NCBI GenBank assembly: GCA_902702965.1
Contig: CACRXP010000429.1
Span: 114,486 to 178,485, forward strand
DNA: 64,000 nucleotides
Direction: 5' to 3'
Source: Spirometra erinaceieuropaei
Taxonomy: Eukaryota; Platyhelminthes; Cestoda; Diphyllobothriidea; Diphyllobothriidae
Shown: positions 1 through 10,815 of the stretch, one piece after another
Numbering within the stretch: position 1 is the first letter of the stretch
Layout: every line of letters starts with the position of its first letter
The notes under the pieces: generated by a model
Database searches by the model: none
Told to the model about the DNA's origin: nothing
The model's input: the letters and a program-made list of their open reading frames with translations, nothing else
Made by a program: the position numbers and the translations under genes

Positions 1-200
1 AGTCATTTTTTACCGAGCACGCTTTCTACGGGAGATTGAAAAAAAGTGCATTTAAAAGCCGACATCCTGCCAAGTCCAAAGTGTTATAAGAGTATGGCGT
101 AAGATAATCAGTATCACAACCGCGACCAAGGAATCCTTCCTAATCGGAAACGCATTTCAGAATTTCAGCCAAAATTTCATGAGATAAATCACGCACTGTT
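1..200. mobile_element. Fold-back MITE, right arm only (window edge)
   Basis: AAAAGCCGACATCCTG near 55 and ACGCACTG ending at 198 match the right arm of the copy at 1013-1988. The rest lies outside the window. Confidence 0.8.
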
Positions 201-1012
201 CAAGGTCCGGATTCCGCCGGTGGCGATCAATAAGCTGAATGCACCCACCTCACCCATTAGATGGGTCGACTGCAGGCGGTGCAAGTACATCAAAGTCTGT
301 CAATAAACTTAACAGAATGAAACTGGTTAAACGTTGCATAAACCGCCTGAAAGATGCTTAGGTCAGTGAGCGTCCTCTGAATGTCAAATCGGCAGGATAG
401 GTGAATATATCTTCAGAGAAGAACACACTAGTCTACTCTCCTTTCCTCAGCAAACTGCCGTACGCTGTCAGGGACTCTGAAATGGTGGAGGACAGGCCGA
501 CACAGAAAGTCGCCGAGGACTTACTGACGCAGGGGCCTTCATCAGGCGCTAGCGTAAAGAGTGCGCTGACGCATATTTTCTAGGCCGACAAATTAGCCGT
601 ACGGGTTTTTTTTCAGGCCGCATTGCAGGTATGGTGCACGTTTATCCTCTTCCGGAAACAGTCCCATCGTAATGCTGGCATTTGTGCCTGCCGGAAGTTT
701 ACTGCCTGTCATGCATTTAACATAAATGGAAATTTCTAAAGAGTATGGTAATTTATGTGTTGTCTGTTTATCGGCGATGACAATTTACAATAGGATTCTG
801 CGCCTGCTAATGCTCGCTTTTAAAACCATACAATTCCATTTAATCTGCACTGCCTATATGTACGTCAAGTCACCTCAAAATATGGCTACCGTTGCGCTCA
901 GTCTTCACTAAATGTGTGAAATTCCGGCCTTTTGTCGAACAATGCTGACCCGGTTGTGGGTTCACTTCGTGGTGCGACTTCTGTTTGGCGGTATGGTGAA
1001 TCAATCACTGTT
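201..1012. other. No gene seen
   Basis: Short unrelated open frames only; no motif or repeat recognised. Confidence 0.5.
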
Positions 1013-1988
1013 TACATAAGTGCGTGACCGATTTCATGAACTGTTGGCTGACATTCTGAAACGTGCTTTCGATTAGTAAGGATTACTTAGGTGGGGTTGT
1101 AATATTAATTAGCATGCAGCCTAATTCTTTATAATTTCGGCCTCATCAGGATATCGGCTTCTGAATGCATTTCTTTCTGATCTTCTGGAGAAGCCGCCGT
1201 CTGAAAAAACTGACTACTTAATTATCATGCCTTTTTCGCATTGGTTTTCAAAGTTCTTGCAGATTCGGATATATTTTACAGAAAACGTACATAAAAATAT
1301 GCATTTTATTTACTCGTTTGGTAGAAAGTCACACTGTCTGCATATTTTATATCCGAAGACAGTATATATTTAGGTTTTAAAAAAGTTTCTAATTATGAGG
1401 TTTTCAAGACCGTGCGATGTTCATATCTGCAACATCGTACATGTACTTTTACCAAGGTTTCTCAATAAAAGTACAACACAGTCCGGATCCATTGCAAAAT
1501 ATCATGAACTCTATATGATATCTCTTTAAAGCCATGGAGGAATATATGATTTTCCTTAAGCGGAAAGCATTCACCTTGTAAACTGAAATCGCTAAACGTT
1601 AATGCAATATCACATCTGGCTCAAAATTATTCGGGAAGTGGAACACATTTTTAAAACCTAAATACACACTTTTTCAGGTATAAAATATGAAGACAGTGTG
1701 GTTTTCTATCCAAAGATTAAAAGAAGGCATATTTTTGTTCACGAATTCTAAAAAATATCTAAATTTGCAAGACCATCGAAAATCAATAAGAAAAATGCAT
1801 TCTACTTTGGTAATCATTTTTGCTGATCGCGGTTTCTGCAGGTCATAAAGGATTACATTCAAAAGCCGACATCCTGTTGAGTGCGAAATGCTATAGGATT
1901 ATGCTGCATGCTAATCAATATGACAACGCGACCTAAGTAGTCCTTCCTAATCAAAAACAACTTTTCATAAGATGGGTCGCGCACTGTA
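1013..1988. mobile_element. Fold-back MITE, complete copy (subfamily A)
   Basis: 976 bp. The two halves are inverted repeats of about 450 bp: the left arm (GTGACCGATTTCATGAA, AGGATATCGGCTTCTGAATG) is mirrored by the right (CATTCAAAAGCCGACATCCTG, GCGCACTG). Ends are TA-CA(TA)AGTGCG and CGCACTG-TA, the TA target and CAGT start usual for Tc1/mariner. No coding capacity. Confidence 0.85.
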
Positions 1989-2699
1989 CTACGGCCTGCG
2001 GACAGCGACTGAATATTAAATGTTATTTCCCTTGAGCTGATGACTAGGAGCTCAAATATACACATAACCTATCAAATCGAGTTTGAAAACGCAGTTCGCG
2101 AAAGATTGACTCCAACTTAGAACAGCAGGTTTGAGGAAATTTCAAATATCTTCACTTAAAACTGGTATTCATAACAGGAAACACATAACGAACGCCGAGA
2201 CGCGCACTTGCTGAACCGAGCCAATCGAGCGACGGCACAAAATTCAATGAAACCCTTGTCTGAGCTCACTCTGGTACTCCCCGCTGGCAAAGTACTGATT
2301 CAGTTAAGCTACCAAAAGGCACGATATATGCCCCTGAAAAACCTGAAACACAACCTATTTATTTGATGACAAGTTTTTCCCTTCTAGTTGCAAACAGCTT
2401 TGGCGAACGCTTCCCTTTCTTATGCCTTTTTACTGAAGTTCTGTTGGAAGCTAAAGCGAATTCTGGAATTTCCGATTGCCTAACGCAAACAACTCATGAT
2501 ACCCAGGAATAGAAATGTAATAGCCGAAATTTCGAAAACGTGCATCAGTTTAATGCAGATAGCCGCGGATTGCTGGGCTTAAAGTCATTAAATTTATGTG
2601 GGTTTAGATGAGCAGACACAGATAATAATGCGCTTATGACGCTGCACAAAATTTCCGACTTTTAAACCCCCCATGCTGATATTGCCATCATATGCAAGA
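1989..2699. other. No gene seen
   Basis: AT-rich, no recognised motif or repeat. Confidence 0.5.
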
Positions 2700-3270
2700 T
2701 CGCACTTATGTCTGGACTGACTACAGAGCTGCGCATTCGGCAGCGGTAGGTTGTGTAACCCCACCTCGGATCCAGTACATTCTGGCCCATGCAATACGGT
2801 AATTTTTGTAATAGGGGTTTTACGGGTGGGCAGAGGGAACGAAATGAATGCAATGAAACGCAAAACATATGGATTTTCGATGAAATTCCCCTCTTACGAA
2901 AGTAAACACGGTACTTGAAAAATAACCATAACCCTTTCTCGGTAAATAAGACATGTTTGAATAACCAACCACTTAAAAATTCTAAGCAGGTTCATATAAA
3001 CAATATAACGAACAAACAATAGGGAGAAGTAACAGCCAATGGCAAATAGTACCGATGTGAACATTTACTGCGAGGTATTGTGATGCCGAGTAACGTATGT
3101 ACAGCCCACGTATTAGAGGAATAGTTGTAATAGGGGCTTTACGAGTAGAGGGGGAACAAAATGAATGCATTGAAGCAGAAAACAAACAGATTTTTGTTGG
3201 AATTCTTTTCCTACGCCTAAAGATAGCAGCGGAATTGAGTACTTTGCTAAAGAAAACAACCCAAACAAAT
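2700..3270. repeat. Imperfect direct repeat, about 310-bp period
   Basis: GTAATAGGGGTTTTACGGGTG...GGGAACGAAATGAATGCAATGAA at 2814-2858 recurs as GTAATAGGGGCTTTACGAGTA...GGGGAACAAAATGAATGCATTGAA at 3127-3174, with weaker similarity on both sides. A short relative (GGGGCTTTTACGAGTGGAG) is at 61347. Confidence 0.55.
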
Positions 3271-3784
3271 CTCCAGTAAGAATATCATAGTTGAGTAAAC
3301 CGTCCCTTGCAAATTGGAAGCAAGTCGGAAAACCAATAGGAAGGAGCGACAGCAATCACGTTTGACAATTGTCGCTGTGAAGGAGAAGCAATTAGTGTTA
3401 GATGAGCCATGTAAATGCACACAAGTGAACAAAAAACAAAGTTGAATGATGCAAGTATGAACGCCACTTTGTATCTGTGCAACAAAGCAACTTATAAGTA
3501 TAGTATAAAAAGAAAAGTAAATAAAAATATCTACATGCAAGTGTCATGTGCAATAACGGAATACGTTAATAAAGAAACCAGGTATAAATCCCTCCTCCCT
3601 TCCAAAATACGTACCATCAGTCAACTGCTCCTGAATTTATCGAGAAAAGCGGTAGGAATAACCGAAACTATAAACCCAGAGATGGTGGTGGAATACTGCC
3701 AAAAAAGGGACTATTACCTAATGTGGCAAATAGCGATTTGGACGCTAAATGCACTGGCACTAAGAACTTCACAGGCAATCGCGT
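3271..3784. other. No gene seen
   Basis: The open frame from 3415 runs only because it enters the N gap. Nothing recognised. Confidence 0.5.
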
Positions 3785-4545
3785 NNNNNNNNNNNNNNNN
3801 NNNNNNNNNNNNNNNNNNNNNNNNNNNNNNNNNNNNNNNNNNNNNNNNNNNNNNNNNNNNNNNNNNNNNNNNNNNNNNNNNNNNNNNNNNNNNNNNNNNN
3901 NNNNNNNNNNNNNNNNNNNNNNNNNNNNNNNNNNNNNNNNNNNNNNNNNNNNNNNNNNNNNNNNNNNNNNNNNNNNNNNNNNNNNNNNNNNNNNNNNNNN
4001 NNNNNNNNNNNNNNNNNNNNNNNNNNNNNNNNNNNNNNNNNNNNNNNNNNNNNNNNNNNNNNNNNNNNNNNNNNNNNNNNNNNNNNNNNNNNNNNNNNNN
4101 NNNNNNNNNNNNNNNNNNNNNNNNNNNNNNNNNNNNNNNNNNNNNNNNNNNNNNNNNNNNNNNNNNNNNNNNNNNNNNNNNNNNNNNNNNNNNNNNNNNN
4201 NNNNNNNNNNNNNNNNNNNNNNNNNNNNNNNNNNNNNNNNNNNNNNNNNNNNNNNNNNNNNNNNNNNNNNNNNNNNNNNNNNNNNNNNNNNNNNNNNNNN
4301 NNNNNNNNNNNNNNNNNNNNNNNNNNNNNNNNNNNNNNNNNNNNNNNNNNNNNNNNNNNNNNNNNNNNNNNNNNNNNNNNNNNNNNNNNNNNNNNNNNNN
4401 NNNNNNNNNNNNNNNNNNNNNNNNNNNNNNNNNNNNNNNNNNNNNNNNNNNNNNNNNNNNNNNNNNNNNNNNNNNNNNNNNNNNNNNNNNNNNNNNNNNN
4501 NNNNNNNNNNNNNNNNNNNNNNNNNNNNNNNNNNNNNNNNNNNNN
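3785..4545. other. Assembly gap (761 N)
   Basis: Run of N. Open frames crossing it are artefacts. Confidence 1.
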
Positions 4546-4955
4546 TGCAGTTGAAAAGCCGTCACGAAATTTGTTGGCCCCAATAAATTCTGCTGTACAT
4601 GCTTGTTTCCAATTCATACCGGGTAAAAAATGCTTCAAACAACAGAAATTGTCGACGAAACCGAGTGTTTGTATTCTAACTGAGACAAAGTAAACCGAAG
4701 CATAGCCGACGACCCTTACAGAACGCGCTCTATGGCAAGTACCGACATGGTATAACAGTGTTAAGCTGGTATATTCGAAAAAATTAAGTGAATCATGACG
4801 AGTGCAATCGACAGCATAAAGAAACGTAAGTAAATTCCCATACTAAAACAAGTGAAGTAGTTAGTTATACATATTAAACCCAGTGGGGCTACGCAACCTA
4901 TCTTTACCCTGATTTGTTTGCTTATTGCGTTTTAATACCTCAGTCTAACTCGAAC
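4546..4955. other. No gene seen
   Basis: AT-rich sequence between the gap and the PLE remnant. Confidence 0.5.
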
Positions 4956-5640
4956 ATAATCCAGGCGCCCTGGAGCAGGGGAACATTAGCGTGTGCCCGT
5001 ATTCGTTTCCAAAGAGTTGAGACACACTGTGACACCCCGACAGAAGAGCTGAACGACACTAGCTTCATAAACCTCTGTCGTTACCAGTGGAAAACCCAGC
5101 TATGTTATCAAGTAAAAGAAACGCCGAGCAAAAAGACGACGACGAAAAGTACAGCAGTCCGAGGCCTAGAAGGCTATCCATTAAATAAACGGAGTCTCTA
5201 TGGAGGTTTCACGACTCGCCAGAGTAGACATTGACCATCGGCCACCGACAACAATTCGGCGCCGTTTAATGCAGCTGAAAGGCATACTGTCACTCTCTGA
5301 AACCTTAGCAGTTGTCTATTAAACATGTTGCAACGATGCAGATTACGATTGCGTTGAGGAAACCGAGCGGAAATCGTAGACCCACCTATAGGAGCACAAA
5401 CTGGCAACTCGGAGATCTGAATCAAACTCAAAGCTTGCGACTCATATAGGACAAATTGGCCACAGTTTTGACCCTCAAGTAGCAACCGTCTTAGGCCGGG
5501 GCAAATCAAGGACAGAATGTCTCGCATTTGCGTCTCGGTACTCAGATGCCAACTCCATCAACAGGCATCTAGACCTTCCTCCGACTTGTAAGGTTCTACG
5601 TCACTACGTATTCCATGACCAGGACAAGATGGTCAGACGG
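4956..5640 (+). pseudogene. PLE remnant: linker and GIY-YIG with three stops
   Basis: One frame from about 5200 to 5620 carries RVDIDHRPPTTIRRRLMQLK and LSLSETLAVVY (linker), then TCCNDADYD.VEETERK, EHKLATRR, GHSFDPQVATVLGRGKSRTE and YSDANSINRHLDLPPTCKVL. This is the typical order of a PLE GIY-YIG C-terminus: the SDANSINRHLDLPP end is diagnostic, and VEETERK stands where VGETGRK would be expected. Three in-frame stop codons lie between 5314 and 5391. The stretch 4956-5190 probably holds the thumb of the lost reverse transcriptase but is too decayed to prove. GC content is above the flanks. Confidence 0.75.
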
Positions 5641-6361
5641 AGCTTAAGAATGCTGAGCCAACACGGCCTGCCCACGAATTTACCCAAAAGGGAGACACAA
5701 ACGCAACTAACCCGGAATTGAGATGTCGACACACAACGTGGGAGGCCGCCAAGATTCACAAAAAGTGGTCAGATGACCAATGCAGCGAAAGGAAAATAGA
5801 AGTCATCAGACTATTGCCAACTAATTTGGCCGCTCATTTAAAATTCTGGTTGATTTTTTTACACAAAACGCTTAAATAGTTTAGAGCCGGTCACGCCCTC
5901 CGAAAAATCAACCATGCAATACCCTTGATTAGGTGAACCCTACGCATTTCTCGAACACGCCAGTATAGTGTCTTTTAATACGCGGACCCAAAGGAGGACT
6001 TAGGCGACAGGGAGATGAGAGGCTCTCTGAGGCCACAGAACTGTTTCTGTTATGAATTCTGAAGACACCACAACCTCCGCCCTCACTGTCGAGTTACAAC
6101 CGGATTGCGACGAGTAAATCACTGCGGGATCAAAAAGACCGCCAGTGCCGAGTCAACGACTCACCGTCTTTACCCTTTTACCGCGCCGTTAGGCTCAGGC
6201 AATTAGACGCTCTAAAGGCAAGGCGCTGATAAGGAACGTATTCCTACGAATAGTGGCGCAGAGCTAAACAGTTTCCCGTTGCATGCTATTAAGTGCCATA
6301 TCGGTTGCGGAGACAACCCAGAAGTTCTTACTTCAAAAGTTACTTAATATCTCGGGTATGG
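5641..6361. other. No recognisable gene; probable PLE 3' flank
   Basis: Moderately GC-rich, stop-rich in all frames, continuous in composition with the PLE remnant at its left. No motif was recognised. Confidence 0.4.
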
Positions 6362-6505
6362 TAGATGGGCGCTCACCTATTGTTTTTTGTGTAACTCACT
6401 CGTACCGTTGTGCCTTACGGGGTCTATTTCGAGCCCAACCAGCGTCTGCGGAGCGGCGCATGATATATGCAGAATGCTTCTGCCGACAAAGACAAGGGTA
6501 TCTCG
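6362..6505 (-). mobile_element. SINE body fragment, minus strand
   Basis: GCGCTCACCTATTG, TTGTGCCTTACGGGGTC, GAGCCCAACCAGCGTCTGCG and CTGCCGACAAAGACAAGGG match the SINE tail and body in mirror. Confidence 0.6.
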
Positions 6506-6762
6506 TTTTATGAAGGTTTTCTTGCCCATCAGGTTTTCGGCACTTTGAAAATCGTGAAAGCGGTAGAGGGAGGGTGTGTTTTAACGCATGATAATGTGTA
6601 TTTTCATGTTCAGTTCTTAAAAGCGACCAAGCCCAATGAGTCTTTGTAACAAATGAAGCTAGATGTCGGTGAAGGGCGACGATATGTGGATTTTAGCTGT
6701 ACGCCAAAAAAGAAAAAGTTTAAACTTGCTACATGTGCTGGGATATAGCATTTACTCAGAAA

Positions 6763-6836
6763 AAGATACGGTCGCTGGAACAGGAAGTTTATTTACCTGA
6801 CTTTTCGGATTTTCACTCAAACTCGCCATCAAAGAC
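6763..6836 (-). ncRNA. Decayed PLE terminal repeat with hammerhead relic
   Basis: Aligns to the 31950-32010 arm: GTTTATTTACCTGAC and AAACTCGCCATCAAAGAC replace GATTTATTTGCCTGAC and AACTCATCATCAGAGAC. On the minus strand the core reads TTGATGG (for CTGATGA) and GAAAAGTC, with stem I GTCT/AGGT. The core mutations make it inactive. Confidence 0.5.
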
Positions 6837-7224
6837 AAGCGCAGAATAGAGTAATGGATGCACAAGAGGTGGAGCATTTACGGGACCACATGACTACAGT
6901 TATAAGCAGTACTCGCGTTCATCGCTGGTGATCGTATTTGATACGCTGCCTGTCTGTCAGTTCGCACCCGAGTCGTTTACGGCCGTGATTTCACCATTTT
7001 TGTTCATGTTTGCCACGGTGATTACTCAGTCATGTGGCTGACTGTCACTGGAACTCGTGGTCGCACACCCTCTTTTCCACAAATATTGTTCCGAGGCAAA
7101 TCGCAGCAAAAAATAGGTCGGCGAAGGTCACTGTGCTTGTTAATTGGTTGAAGTAATAGGAACTACGCCTCCCTTCAAGGAAAATTAGGTGATATCGCGC
7201 AAAATTCCGGAAAGGACGCGTATT

Positions 7225-7330
7225 CCCTGTCTTATACTCAACACTAACACCTCTAACCTAGACACCACTCCTTATTTCGACCACCAACCTTGCACATATC
7301 CTGACCGTAACCCCCAACCTTGAATGTTAT
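7225..7330. repeat. C-rich CCCTAA-like tract
   Basis: A run of CTAACAC, CTAACCT, CCACCAACCTT and CCCCCAACCTT, a decayed mirror of the GGGTTA-like tracts elsewhere in the window. Confidence 0.4.
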
Positions 7331-7532
7331 CGCATGACCTCAGAGTGAAGGGTGTTTCCATTCCCCTGTCCTGCTGTAAAGTGCAATTAGGCTATTTTGT
7401 GAATCCGCACAAGGTTTACCCTTTGGGCCGAAAAAATTAAACCGCGATCAGAAAAATCGCTCGTAAAAATCCGCCACAGATGTAGGCTGTGATGTGTGTC
7501 TCATAAGCGGCATTTTTAAACAAACAGTAGGC

Positions 7533-8065
7533 TTCACAGCGTCTGCAAAATATCAGCGAATACATCGTTATCTTCATTGCTCTTGGTCGACTGTTAAAAT
7601 TGTAGATCCGGTGTTATATCAGCTAAGGCAGTCAAAATAAAATATTTACTGAAAGTACATACGGACTTAGTGGGTTAAATCTAACGGCTCAATGAAACAT
7701 GAAGCCTCATAGGTGAAATCGTATGGTTAAGAAAATATTGTTAAAACAAAGAAGACTTCGTTAAAGGTCGCTGACAGAGGCGGTGTCATATGAATACAAC
7801 TATTCACAAAGTTAGCTGTTGACAGGGCCGTCAGTGAATGGTAAATTTGAATGGAATTGGTAGATACAACCGTAAGCATATCATTTGCTGTGTAGTAGAA
7901 GAACTATTCTTCCGCGAAGTTAACGCATTGCCTTGCAGACGGCGGAGTTGGTTACATTTCACAGCCTTCGTGAAATATTAGTCAATACGTTGTAGTCTTC
8001 AGTGCTTTTAATCGACTGCCAAAATGACAGATCCTGCGTTATTCCGTCAAAACCGTTAAAAAGTT
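7533..8065. repeat. Direct repeat pair, 425 bp apart
   Basis: TTCACAGCGTCTGCAAAATATCAG...TTGGTCGACTGTTAAAATTGTAGATCC at 7533-7605 and TTCACAGCCTTCGTGAAATATTAG...TTAATCGACTGCCAAAATGACAGATCC at 7958-8031. Confidence 0.6.
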
Positions 8066-8514
8066 ATGTTATAAAAGAATTTGAGGAGAAATTAAGCCAA
8101 ATTAAATGATTTATTCAGGCAGGAAACTTCGTTTTCGAAAGTGCAGAAGTTTACAGGTATGACTTTAAACGCGTCAAAATCTCTACTTTTTTAAAAAAAT
8201 TCTGTTTGTTCGCAGTCGACATCAAACGCAAACAGCGGAAAAGTACGTTTAGTAAAATGCTTAAGGTTACATTACTTTCCCACACATAGAAAACTCAGCT
8301 ATGATGCGCAAACTCCAGTTAAGAGGGCTGTTAAAACGCGAATCTTTGTTCATATTTGTCAAGATTTTGACTGACACAGCTACTCGAACAAATACTGTGC
8401 ACGAAAAAAGAACACATCATTGGAGGGATTCAGACTGGTGAGCAAAATGAGCATTTTTTACGATGCCTAGTATTATCACATCATTTCCCATTATCACTTT
8501 TCAAGAGTTAAGTC

Positions 8515-8708
8515 ACAGCGGTAGAGGGGGTGCTCACCGATCGTTTTATGGACGCCACTTATCCCTCATTATGCCCTGGTGCTTCCTCTTGAGCCCAACC
8601 AGCAGCCTCATAGCGGCGCGTTTAATAGGCAAAATAGCATTACCGACAAGGCCAAGGGAGACTGGAATGGCCATTTCTGGCTCATTATCCGTCGTCAGCC
8701 ACTAATAG
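8515..8708 (-). mobile_element. SINE body, minus strand
   Basis: Mirror of the SINE body and tail: GCTCACCGATCGTTTTATGG, GAGCCCAACCAGCAGCC, GGCAAAATAGCATTACCGAC, GGAATGGCCATTTCTGGCTC. The tRNA head is absent. Confidence 0.68.
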
Positions 8709-10314
8709 GCTGAAAGATATGCATTTGACCCACATCACCGAACTCACCCGGCGTCTTCTTTCTGGTACATAAAGACGCTGGCCTACATACTGCTGCTGTT
8801 GGTCATCATTTTGTTGAATACGGAAAAAGCGTTTCATAAATTGGAATCTTATTCAAGGTCCATGGTCCAGTGTACGCGCATGCAGACTTCAAGAATACCG
8901 GTAGGGATACACTGAAAAATATCTGCCTTGATTCTTGAGTCCACTTGCACAATTTTTCGATTAAACATTAGGTTGTTCGACGTTTCCAAAAAAAGGTTGC
9001 CCCTTCTCCATTTTCTAGCAATTTGTGGCTTGGAATTGAAAAAAACCTCAGGGATCTTCCTATTGGTTATCATTTAAGGAACCCTGATCACGCAACAAAA
9101 GCCGCACCAGATACTAACGAACCTTAAAAGTCATGTCTGAAGCCTACACAAATAACGTACGTTCGATGAAAAAGGCAACGTCATTCAATTTTCCAGCATG
9201 GTTTTAACTGCATGCACTAAGATAAAAATGCGTTCGCGGCGGCAACAATGATTCATGGCTTTTACACCCGCACGTCAGGCATTGTTGTCACAGGCAAAGT
9301 CAAATTTTTTGTGTCTTGACTGACCACAAGTTGAAGCTATGCGATTCACTGCACCGTTTCGCAGTCCTCCTGCGACTTCTTCAGGTCACCTACTGCAACC
9401 AACATTTGGCCATCTATAGCACAGCCTCTTGGGATTGACAATTTTAAGTAAATAAACAGACAATTCGTATACAGACTTAAAGAAACTAACTGCACGTTCA
9501 ATGGAAATATGAAGTACTCTGGCCAAATTATTTGCGCCAGTAGGGTGGTGTGGACAACCAATCCCAGAATTTTCCTCAGGCGATCTGCCTGTTGTCAGCT
9601 AAACATTTGCCATAGTAGTCAGTGATGCCAAGTTTAACGTCATGCGTTATTAGCTAAGGGAAATCGCTTTTGAAAGTACATGCGTTTTCGGTGCGTTTTA
9701 CTGTACAGTCATTTATTGATCCCATGAAACGGTAAGCGAAAGTTGAAAACACTTGTTCAACTGTAAACGACTATTATTTATTATTTTTTGTGCAAGAGAC
9801 TATGCGCAAGTATTCTTAAAGAAATACGCGAGTCAGGCGCAGGCGTTCGTCAACAGAAACCATTCAGAGATATCGAGGGAGCAGAACTGTTGTGTTGTAA
9901 CCGAGGTAAAATAAAACAAAACACTGCCAGCGATCTTTGAGAGCACGAATAGTATAGTTAGTACCGATATCGCACAAAAAGGTTTAACTTGTCGTTACGG
10001 AAGAAATTAGTAAGTCACGGCAGACGGAGACGAAAACGAAAGTTAGTGTAAGTACATTGGGGTAAGTAAGAAATCAAGGTAAGACAAAGGGATTAGTGGG
10101 AGGGCGAGCGATAGCATCCTGCCAAATAATTTATCACTTAGGGGTTCATACTGAAGCAACTCGGTGCACGCGGTTATATCAAAGTGTTAGATAACGCACA
10201 AAAATTTATAAACATTACTGGACCCTCTTAGACAAGTATAAAAGTTACCCATACGTGCTAAAACCTGTTGGGTTACACAATCCATCTTTACCAGAACTAA
10301 CCTTTTGAGTTGAA
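8709..10314. other. No gene seen
   Basis: No motif, repeat or long frame that could be supported. Confidence 0.5.
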
Positions 10315-10375
10315 ATATTACGGCGTTATGCCACACGATAATCAGTAGCACAGCACATCTTAAGTAATATTTTTA
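10315..10375. mobile_element. MITE arm fragment
   Basis: GGCGTTATGCCACACGATAATCAGTAGCACAGCACATCTTAAGTAAT resembles the right-arm stretch at 62595-62640. Short, so tentative. Confidence 0.4.
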
Positions 10376-10559
10376 AATTAAGCTCATTTCTGGACATTGG
10401 TTAACATTTTTTGAGCGTGGTCAATGAGTTTGCCATCATAAACACAGACGTAGAGGGGAATTTAAGCATGATGTTTGGCAGCTTCCTCTCAGAGTCCTGG
10501 CGGCACCCTGTTGCGAAGAGAAATTCTAACAAACAGATATGTTTCCTCGGTGGCGGAGC

Positions 10560-10815
10560 GAATCTAAACCTCGGAGGCCCCTTCCACCATCACCAGTGTC
10601 CTTAGCGGCGAGATCCTGGCAAGGACGCAGAAACGTTCCGTTCCGAGCACGAAAGTTTGACAGCGGTCAGTGCACAGGTCTATGACCACTTCAGCCCGCG
10701 TCCCAGCGGCCGTCACTGGACAGTGGTAAGGAGAACAATGGCGATAATGAGGGCAGGGAGGTATTTGGCGTGAATTCTGCCGAGACCGCTGTTGTCCTCC
10801 ACTAACCAAGAATTA
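10560..10815. other. GC-rich segment, nothing recognised
   Basis: Clearly richer in G+C than its flanks. Open for 81 codons on the minus strand, but the translation fits no family I know. It may be a piece of a mobile element. Confidence 0.35.

Noticed and set aside
3415..4586. Long open frames across the first gap, both strands
   Set aside because: They are open only because N codons cannot contain stops; the real flanks give under 130 codons and no motif.
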